Source of the DNA: Sorghum bicolor
Taxonomy: Eukaryota > Streptophyta > Magnoliopsida > Poales > Poaceae
Reading direction: 5' to 3'
Length of the DNA stretch: 64,000 bases
Assembly: GCF_000003195.3 (NCBI RefSeq)
Contig: NC_012871.2
Coordinates: forward strand, 3,831,997 to 3,895,996
In this document: positions 56,475-64,000 of the stretch, piece by piece
Numbering within the stretch: position 1 is the stretch's first letter
How the letters are laid out: each line of letters opens with the position of its first letter
Made by a program: the position numbers and the translations under genes
Notes under the pieces: generated by a model
The model's database searches: none
What the model saw: only the letters and a program-made list of their open reading frames with translations
What the model was told of the DNA's origin: nothing

Positions 56475-57140
56475 CTAAAAAAAATGAAACAGGAGTGTTG
56501 AGCTAGGTGACCTTGCGGGCCGCTGGGCGTCCGAATGATTGTTCTTGTTCGCAGTATGCCCACCCTGCTGCTGCTGCTGCTGCCGCTGCATGACTCCGAC
56601 GAGCACCTGCTCGACGCGATGCGTAGCGTCGATCTGGGTGACGACGGGGAGCAAGTGGGTGTACACCTCGTCGACGTCCTTGTTGGCGCGCTCCAGCCTC
56701 CTGGCCATCTCGTAGCTCCTGGCGAAGCCCAAGAGACAGCAGCAGGTGCTCATGGACATGGACATGGACATGGACGCCACGAGGCGGTCCACCTTGCTCA
56801 CCGTTGCCTCTATCCTCCTCGCCAGCACCGTCCTGACGGCTTGCGCTGTAGTGGCCGTCGTCGTGCTGGCGCCGCCCTTCTTCTCCTCCTCGGCCGGCGA
56901 TGATGGTAGCAGCTGCAGCAGGTCGCGGAGCCACACCACGCGCTTCGTCAGCCGCCGGCGCTCCTTGTTGTTGTGCCAGGTCTGCTTCACCCTCAAGCAC
57001 AGGGCGGCCACCACGCAGGCCACCGCACATCCTATAATGGTGATCACGACCAATAGCAGAGTGAGCAACCGCGCTGTGGCCTCGTCGTCCCGTGGACTCG
57101 AGGAAGGAGGAGGGGCGGGGAGGCTGCTGCTGTCCGCCAT
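56475..57140 (-). CDS. One-pass membrane protein of unknown function, 221 residues
   Basis: The chosen start is the ATG at 57140 (MADSSSLPAPPPSSSP); an upstream in-frame Met at 57194 would add only a basic leader. A Pro/Ser-rich N-terminus is followed by one hydrophobic helix (about residues 24-49, LLTLLLVVITIIGCAVACVV) and then basic and helical text: KERRRLTKRVVWLRDLLQLL, VLARRIEATVSKVDRLVASM, RRLERANKDVDEVYTHLLPV and DATHRVEQVLVGVM. The last two suggest a coiled-coil cytoplasmic domain. An (SM)n run comes from a GGACAT-type repeat and a Gln run from (CTG)n, so length may vary between individuals. I do not recognise a characterised family; it resembles uncharacterised grass proteins. The uniform coding character and GC bias support a real gene. 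Confidence 0.65.
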   Translation of the reverse strand: MADSSSLPAPPPSSSPRDDEATARLLTLLLVVITIIGCAVACVVAALCLRVKQTWHNNKERRRLTKRVVWLRDLLQLLPSSPAEEEKKGGASTTTATTAQAVRTVLARRIEATVSKVDRLVASMSMSMSMSTCCCLLGFARSYEMARRLERANKDVDEVYTHLLPVVTQIDATHRVEQVLVGVMQRQQQQQQGGHTANKNNHSDAQRPARSPSSTLLFHFF

Positions 57141-57493
57141 GGTGTGGTTTGTGTTGAATTTGGGCCGGGTTGTTGTGCGTTTTTTTTTCCCCAACTTGTT
57201 TCTTTTATTACTTCTAAAATACTCTCGGTTTTGATCCGTCCATCCACGTCCACATAAAGTTTTTTGATTGGGTCCGTCTAATGCAATTTCGGTTGCAAAT
57301 GTTTCATCTTTTTCAAGTAGACTCTGTTACGTCCACCACATGAGGATAAGAGGGGTTGCAGGTGGATAGCTAGTGCGGGAGAAGGAGAGCTTCAAAAATA
57401 TGTGGATATATATTCAGATAAGAATTCTATACCTAATAATATAAGGCAACTTCAAGAGACTCTTTATATAGAGATTTTAATTTAATCAAAAAT
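57141..57493. other. Upstream region of the membrane-protein gene
   Basis: Pyrimidine/AT-rich on the plus strand. A TATATA word near 57407-57414 is the only TATA-like site noted and is rather distant. No coding sequence. Confidence 0.25.
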
Positions 57494-57808
57494 CACTAAT
57501 ACAAAAACGATTTTATCTAAGACTAGCTAGCTAGGGCCTCTATCTGTGACGGTGAAAAGTACCTATATAAAAACTGATGTGATGATTAAGCCATATATTT
57601 CACACTGCAATAAAATTGTTAAGGGCATCTTGTATATTTGAATATTGCCAATCGTCTTTAAAAATCAATTTCTAAAGATGGTTGGAGTTTCTGGCTGCAA
57701 CTAGAAATGTCTCTATTTGTAGAGGCGGTTGCACGAATTTGTTAGCTCGTCTGGTTGTTGCCTAATCGGTCGTGAAGTGCCATTTGTAAAGCCCCTTCCA
57801 TACTAGTG
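57494..57808. mobile_element. Short non-autonomous CACTA-like element, 315 bp
   Basis: Left end CACTAATACAAAAACG; right end inverted CACTAGTATGGAAGGGGC. The interior has subterminal-type words AGAGGCGGTTG, GTCTTTAAAAATCAATTTCT and CGGTCGTGAAG. A matching 3-bp duplication was not evident, so the ends are tentative. It is a different subfamily from the element at 1-7120. Confidence 0.55.
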
Positions 57809-58812
57809 CACACATGTTTTATGATAAAGAATTGGAATGATGCTTAGAATCACTAACCTAGCTTGGACATGTGTGTAATTACCTATTCATATTTTTAAAA
57901 TTTAAATAGATACGGGCATCCCACCTGAGTTGAGTCTTGCATGCCATGAATGGACCAATATGTAGAGCTTCTCGCATGCAAGGAAGTGTATAGGAAAAGG
58001 GTCGGCATCGAAGAATCTCAAATCAAACGTGAATTTTGTTATGGGTTTGTTTGTATTAACTTCATCATCTATATATATAGAGAGAGAAGAGACTAGCTAA
58101 TGCACGTGTGTTGCTACAACTAACAAAATTTATTACGGAAACTAATGCTTTGCATGAGATACTTGTCATGCATTGTATCTTGTGCATGCACAATATATAC
58201 TTTGCATTCTTGTGAATATTAACACCCACCACTTTACAAATGTAGGTACAGATTTATGTCACAACATTGTAATAATCAAATTCAGACACAAGAAAAAATA
58301 AATAATGTTCCTAGTGATAAAAGAGAATATCATACTCTAGAACCTCGAATCCCCATTCTGTGTATATGACACTATGTGTGACCTTCTGTAGTCGAGAGTA
58401 GAGAAGCATAACATGTGATGGAAGGGGGAGACAAACCATGGGAGGCAATGCTTAACTATATTTTGAGTAACCATATATTCCCTTCGTTCTAAATTATAAG
58501 ATTTTTTGATATTGCTTTTACTATATATTTAGACTAGACATAGTGTATATCTAAGTGCATAGTAAAAATTGTGAATCTAGAAAAGCCAAAACGTCTTATA
58601 GATTAGAATGGAGTAAGTATAATATAAATACATAACATAATATATATGATATGATATTAAATGATAAGATATGATATTAAATGATAAGATATGATATTAA
58701 ATGATAAAATATAATTTGATTTGATAATGATATCAAGAGAGGAGATGAAATCAAGATAGAAAATAAGGAAGATTTTGAGCATTAAAGATAGAGATAGACA
58801 AAATATACAAGC
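57809..58812. other. Intergenic DNA with a Stowaway copy (about 58487-58618) and a 20-bp repeat
   Basis: 58487-58618 resembles the Stowaway in the EDM2-like gene (CATAGTGTATATCTAAGTGC; AAGCCAAAACGTCTTATA). ATGATATTAAATGATAAGAT is repeated three times at about 58650-58710. No gene was recognised. Confidence 0.55.
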
Positions 58813-58979
58813 ATAATATAATATAATATAATATAATATAATATAATATAATATAATATAATATAATATAATATAATATAATATAATATAATATAATATA
58901 ATATAATATAATATAATATAATATAATATAATATAATATAATATAATATAATATAATATAATATAATATAATATAATAT
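58813..58979. repeat. (ATAAT)n pentanucleotide microsatellite, about 33 copies
   Basis: Perfect pentanucleotide run of about 165 bp that ends 123 bp before the BURP start codon and about 35 bp before its TATA-like box. Confidence 0.95.
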
Positions 58980-59013
58980 GAGAGAGATCCCCTTAGATTA
59001 CTGTGTCACCTAT

Positions 59014-59022
59014 CTCTATAAA
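59014..59022 (+). promoter_or_regulatory. TATA box of the BURP gene
   Basis: CTATAAATT about 85 bp upstream of the ATG at 59103, followed by a pyrimidine-rich leader (TCTCCTCTCTCCTCG). Spacing fits a plant core promoter. Confidence 0.6.
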
Positions 59023-59966
59023 TTTCTCCTCTCTCCTCGTCCACACACACCTTAACGAAACTCTTTGCCCCTTACCTTCCATTTTTAATAAAACCTTTAT
59101 CCATGGCCCGAGGTATCATACTGCTCCTACTTGTTATTACCTTCACCGTGGCCACGGCAATGTCATCCCCGTCGATAAGTATCAAACAGAGTTTCATGGG
59201 GAAGAGATCCAACTCATTATCATCGTCGATGGCAACACTGGACTCTGATTCTAGCTCTGGTAAACACAAACTCCAACAAGGTTCTCATTTTATACTGATT
59301 ATTTATTAAAAATTAGTGAGCTTCGAACGAGTAAATGCATAACTTTTACTTTCTACACTACTAATTATCATTATGCTCAACATCACAGTATATTCAACTC
59401 CTCGTGAAGGGGAAAAGTCCTTCAAGCCGGAGACATATGCGGTGACCTGGGGCCCCACCAGACCAACAGTCACATGGTGATGTTACTACACGTCAAAACT
59501 CCTTTGCACCGGAGGCATATGCGGTGAACTGGGCCCCACCAGACCAACAATCACACGGAGATGTTGCTACAAGTCAACACTCCTTTCCGCCGCAGGCATA
59601 TCCGATGAAATGGAAGCGATCAAACCAGCATTTGCAAAGTGATATTGCTGCACACCAGAGCTTCTTCACACCGGAGGCATATGCGGTGAACTGGAGCCCA
59701 CCAGACCAGCACTCCCATGGTGATGTCGTTGCACGCCAAGACTCCTTCGAGCATGAGGCATATCGCGGAATTCTTCCCGTCCGAACGTTCGGACGAAAAC
59801 CTTCGTCCGATGATTCCCGCTCTTTTTTTTCCGCGCCAAAAGTTGCAGACGCATGTGCGCCTGGGCGCCCGACCGGCAGCAGCAGTTCCCACGCGTACAG
59901 TTTATTGGGCATCTTCTTTGACTGTTTCTACTGGCCGGGAGGTGTTCTGGGAGCCCACGTGATGAG

Positions 59967-61980
59967 GTACGTGGCTTTCTTTTCCTTTTTTTATTTTTTT
60001 GTTTTCTTACGTTGCTTTTTTATTATTATTATTTTATTTTGTATTTATTCTCTTCATTTTTATTATACTCTAATTTTTTTTTCTTATTCCTCATATCCTT
60101 TCTTTCCTTTTCCTTTTCTTTTATTTTATTTTTTATTTCTCTTTTTAATTTTCATGCTTCTTTTTCTATTTTTTTATTTTGTGTTTTACATATTTTTTAT
60201 TATTCATTTCACTTTCTTTTATATTTTGTATGTTTCTTTTATTTCTTTTTCTTTTCATTCCTTTTTTCTGATTACTTTTATTTTTTTTCTTCACTTTATC
60301 TTCTACTTTTTATTTCATGTTGTTTTCATTATTATATCATGATTTATTTTTCTATGTCTTTGACACATGTGCAGTACGAATCTTTATGTAAGGATTGGGT
60401 TTGGTATTTTTAGAAGAATTTTTACGTAATTAACTCCTAGTAAGCTGTTCATTAGTTTTCTTTTTTATTTTTTATATTTCTTTTTCTTTTCTTATTTTTT
60501 ATTCTATGTTACTTTACACTAATTAATTATTTTATTTTTCACATACATATTTATTTCTTATTTTCCTATATATTTATCATTTGTTATTCATGCTTTATGT
60601 TTATTTTCTCTTCTTTGCTTTTCATTTTTATATTATTATTGTTGTTACTATAATTGATTAATTTTAATTTATGCTCTGATTTTTATATTCTATATTCCAT
60701 GAGATGTTTATATAGTATACAGTTATGTTCTACGATGTTTTTTATGATCATATGGTATATAATATCATGTTCTGTGATGTTTTTATGATGTTCCTGTAAT
60801 ATAAATTTGACATTTTATGTTACTTTTTGTGATGTTCACATGTTATAAATGTGATGTTCTATGATGTTTTTATGTCTGTGGCTGTGATGTTTTATGATAT
60901 TTTTTGTGATGTCCGTGTAGTATACATGTGATGTTCACGTCGTATATAATGATGTTCTATGATGTATTTCGTGATGTTCATGTAGAATACATGTGGTGTT
61001 CTATTACGTGTTTGTGATGTTCTACGGTTCTAGTGGTGTTTACTTACTATATACGTGATGTTCTACAATATATTTAGTGATGTTCACTTACTATATATGT
61101 GATGTTCTATTATGTATTTAGTTGTATCTATGGTTTATTTAATGTTGTTCGTGTAGTATATATGTTCTATTATGTTTTCTATGTTTGCACAATGTATGAT
61201 GTTCTATAATATATTTAGTGATTTTTTATGGTGTATTTACTGTTATTCACTTAGTATATGTGATATTCTATAGTCTATTTTAGGACGTTTAAAAAGTATA
61301 CGTGTTATATTCATTTTTATTTTTCTTTATTATGTTTTCTCTTATGCTTTACTCTAAATTTTATTGTTATTTACTATTTAAGTTATCTGTCTATATTTAT
61401 TTTTATATTATATTATCATCAATCTAAACTAGAATATTATTATTCTAAACTGAGAACATTTTTTTATTGAAGACGGAACATTGTTTCTATAAACCTAGAA
61501 CATCATCTCTGCTCAATAATGTTCTATCTTCATAAGATAAATGTTCGTTAATAAAATATTATCTAAATATATCCATGTGGGATCTTATTTTGAAGGATTT
61601 ATTGTAACAAAACCGATGGTGCAATCGGAATTTAATTTGAATGATTACTATAAAAGTTATGGCTTTTTTAAAATCTGTTTAAAACTATCTGCAAGCGCCA
61701 GTTCAGATGACGTGGGATGAGATGAGTGTGAATCAAAATCTGCCGCGTGCTACTATTGGACTGTAGGTGCTAGGCGGGAAAATCTATTGGTAAACAACAA
61801 AAAAATTTGGCGGGAGTCTGCCGGACGACGGAATCGGTCCGAACGCCGGACCCGAAGAGCCCCCGACATATCGGGTGATATGGAATCAACCGACGCAAGG
61901 CGATTCTGGTGCACGCACAATTTTTTTTTACCTTATCGTGATGAATTCATATTTCTTGGGATTAACTGAACTATATACCA
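59967..61980 (+). repeat. BURP intron 2: T-rich tract and TGATGTTCTATGATGT repeats
   Basis: 59980-60340 is almost pure T/A/C on the plus strand (TTTTATTTT, TTCTTTT words). 60690-61270 has many spaced copies of GTGATGTTCTATGATGTTTT and variants with a period of roughly 30-60 bp. The open frame through the T-rich tract is compositional. A GC-richer segment, 61690-61920, was not identified. Confidence 0.7.
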
Positions 61981-61995
61981 TTTCATGATGACTTA

Positions 61996-62231
61996 AGGCC
62001 TTGTTTAGATCTATTTTTTTTTTGAATTTTGACATCGTAGTATTTTCGTTTTTATTTAATAAACATTGTTCAATCATGAAATAACTAGACTTAAAAATTC
62101 GTCTTACAATTTACAGACAAACTATGTAATTAGTTTTTATTTTTATTTATATTTAATGCTCTATGCATGTGTCGTAATATTCGATGTAATAGAGAATCTT
62201 GAAAAGTTTTTGATTTTTTATAAACAAGGCC
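61996..62231. mobile_element. Tourist-like MITE family A in BURP intron 2
   Basis: AGGCCTTGTTTAGA to ATAAACAAGGCC, flanked by TTA on both sides (61993-61995 and 62232-62234), the target site of Tourist/PIF-Harbinger MITEs. It ends 34 bp before the inferred exon 3. Confidence 0.85.
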
Positions 62232-63186
62232 TTAACAAAGAGCCACCATGTATATTGCATTGCAGCAACGGATGCTGCTGCTGTGGCGAGGCCGCCATCA
62301 CGCGGCGGCCATGGCCTGCATGTCGAGCCCGGGATGCTCTTCACGAGGAAGAGCTTGCTTCCGGGGACAGTCCTGCCGGACGGCACCAAGTTCGGCGGCG
62401 GCGACGGCTTCCCCGGTCCCCAGAGGTTCGTCCTACGGGCGGACGCGGACGCCATCCCTTTCAGCTACAGCCAGCTCGACACCATCCTGCGGATGTTCCG
62501 GATCCCTCGCGGATCCAACAAGGCGGAGCAAGTCGCCGCCACGCTCCGGACATGCGAGGGCGCCAACGAGTCCCCGTCCCCGGACCCTCACACCTGCGCC
62601 ACCTCCGAGCAGGCGGCGACCGACTTCGCTGCCGCCTCGCTGGGGGTCAGTGCCAGCGAGCTGGTCGCCGTCGTCACCGTCGTCCACGGGAGGAAGGACG
62701 CCGCCAGGTACGTGGTGGCGCCAGACGGCGTCGCGCGCATCGGCAAGGCGGGAGCCGCCGCCGCGGTGCCGTGCCACCCTATGGCGTACCCGTACATGGT
62801 CCACTACTGCCACCGGCCGGCGGACGTGGAGGCGCTCCGCGTCGAGCTGACGGGGCTCGGAGGAGACGGCGGCCACGCGGAGGCCGGCGGCGCGACCGCG
62901 ATCGCCATGTGCCACGCCAACACCACGAGCTGGGACGCCCGATACTTCGAGATGCTGAACGCGACGCGCGGGGAGGAGATCTGCCACTTCATGCCGCGGA
63001 ACTACGTGCTGTGGCTGCCGGCTGCCGACCTGTAGGCACGCACGGGCACCAGGAACAAGTGCTGAATAAGAGAGAACAGTAAGTGATGAGTATGGATTAG
63101 CAGATTGTTTGTGGCTTTGTGAATCAACACAATACAACTTTACATTTTTCCCATGTAGAATGTTCATGAGAAACAATCTGCAGTAT

Positions 63187-63280
63187 ATTCGTTTGAAGCT
63201 GTTGGCTGATTTATTGTGAGAGAAAAACACTACTGAATGGCTGACAGATTCAGCTGACAAGCCCAAACGAACAAGGATTA
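63187..63280. mobile_element. Short MITE (TTCGTTTG ends)
   Basis: TTCGTTTGAAGCTGTTGGCT on the left and, inverted on the right, TTCGTTTGGGCTTGTCAGCT. The interior TTATTGTGAGAGAAAAACA is shared with fragments at about 24215, 43375, 43920 and 55020. Confidence 0.75.
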
Positions 63281-64000
63281 TTTTTGTCAGTATATCCACG
63301 ACAGGGCTAAGGAGAAAATAGAAGGTTGGCAGGAGCGTTTGATTAGCATAGCAGGAAGAAGAGAACTCATTAAATCAGTGATTATAGCCCAGCCAGTATA
63401 TCTAATGACATATATCAAACCTCCAAATAAATTCGTAAAGGAATTTGACAAGCTCAAGAGACGTTTCTTGTGGGCGGGACATGGTGACCTCTCTGGTTGC
63501 AAGTACAAGGTGGCATGGCCAATAGTGTAGGCCAACGGAGAATGATGGGCTAGGAATAAAAGACCTTGAAAGCTTTAGCAGGCTTCGATGGCCGTGGTTT
63601 GCCTGGGAAGTAGGGAACGACCATGGAACGACCTACAGATTCCGGTTGACAGTGCAGCAACTAAGGTGGAGCTGGGTACGTAATAGGTGCAAGGCAGTGT
63701 TCTGGACGTCGAGATGGCTACAAGGGGAGACGCTGGCTGTACTCTACCCGGCCTTATACAAGCATAGTAAGAGGAAAAACCGATCACTATGTTCGATGCG
63801 ATAACACTAAATAGGTGGATCAGAGATACCGGTTACAATTTGACCCAACAACTAATTGCTGAATTTGTAAGCCTATGGGAAAGAGTTCAAGACGTTGTGC
63901 TATCAGAAACACAGGAGGACCGGATAGTCTGAATGCACACCGGGGATGAGCAAATTCAGCGAGGTCAGCGTATAACTTGCAGATGGAAGGATCCACCAGA
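63281..64000 (+). mobile_element. L1 LINE ORF2 C-terminal remnant, continues past the window
   Basis: Rightward reading gives EGWQERLISIAGRRELIKSV, QPVYLMTYIKPP and FDKLKRRFLWAGHGDLSGCK, then stops and frame changes through text such as LRWPWFAWEV and ITLNRWIRDTGYNLTQQLIA. This order is that of the region after the reverse transcriptase and before the zf-RVT finger in plant L1 elements. It is a pseudogene fragment. Confidence 0.8.

Larger units (their letters stand above)
59103..63035 (+). pseudogene. BURP-domain protein gene with an apparent +1 frameshift in exon 2
   Basis: Exon 1 59103-59259 encodes a signal peptide (MARGIILLLLVITFTVATA). Exon 2 (59389-59941) encodes about five 27-residue repeats (SFAPEAYAVNWAPPDQQSHG type). 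Exon 3 62266-63035 encodes the BURP domain. That domain has the full CH pattern: CHPM...YCH (X10), then gaps of 32 and 22 residues, and a closing CH-X8-W (CHFMPRNYVLW). The second gap is longer than the usual 23-27 because of a Gly/Ala insert. BURP proteins are secreted or wall-associated plant proteins of varied roles. In the first repeat a run of four G (59449-59452) replaces the three G of the next repeat, shifting the frame to a stop at 59478-59480; the later repeats are back in the original frame. Donor and acceptor of the 2.3-kb second intron are inferred from phase; another pair (59966/62291) also fits. The lesion may be real or a sequence error. Confidence 0.75.

Noticed and set aside
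59524..60342. Phe/Tyr/Leu-rich continuation of BURP exon 2 as a membrane protein
   Set aside because: The hydrophobic part is a T-rich intron tract; splice donors lie at 59941 or 59966.
62066..63299. Alternative frames over the BURP domain, including a 338-codon plus-strand frame and a 288-codon minus-strand frame
   Set aside because: Arg-rich shadows; the BURP frame has all CH signature residues.
1..64000. tRNA, rRNA, CRISPR array or bacterial-type operon
   Set aside because: No cloverleaf, rRNA-like sequence or regularly spaced repeat-spacer array was recognised; the spaced repeats seen are CACTA arrays and tandem duplications.

Overview
This is nuclear DNA from a grass, most likely a panicoid of the sorghum/Miscanthus/sugarcane type. 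The evidence is GC-rich single-copy genes with plant introns, a YABBY protein that looks like rice YABBY1, CACTA transposons with CACCGG-type subterminal repeats, and many short Tourist, Stowaway and hAT elements between genes. Species and chromosome cannot be fixed from sequence alone. No CRISPR, operon, rRNA or tRNA was seen.

Layout. 1-7120: leftward CACTA (En/Spm) DNA, including part of a TNPA-like gene, a (CATA)n microsatellite of about 400 bp, two subterminal arrays, an internally deleted transposase, and a small GRF zinc-finger/membrane gene between terminus and transposase. 7121-15900: a six-exon YABBY transcription factor gene (+), whose start codon is about 410 bp from the CACTA terminus. 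19213-19875: a small P-loop kinase-like gene (+). 21167-24021: TEN1 (+), the telomere CST-complex subunit, with an L1 LINE remnant in intron 1. 25150-27450: a fasciclin-like arabinogalactan protein gene (-) with a tiny last exon. 29163-41342: an 11-exon EDM2-like PHD-finger gene (-) that lacks the EDM2 methyltransferase-like region and carries a complete chromodomain Ty3/gypsy element in intron 4. 42560-45076: clustered small elements. 45544-49106: an unusually long LOB-domain gene (-). 49310-56470: intergenic DNA rich in MITEs, L1 ends and a gene-fragment-like element. 56475-57140: a one-pass membrane protein of unknown role (-). 59103-63035: a BURP-domain gene (+) with an apparent +1 frameshift in its repeat region. 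63281-64000: L1 LINE coding remnant.

The genes do not form one pathway. The strongest biological thread is chromatin and transposons. In Arabidopsis EDM2 acts on silenced transposons inside introns and so controls where host transcripts end. Here an EDM2-like gene itself holds an apparently young, same-strand LTR element with a poly(A) signal in its own intron, plus at least four other insertions. Exon boundaries below were derived by hand from splice sites, reading phase and remembered family sequences; no alignment or transcript data were available.
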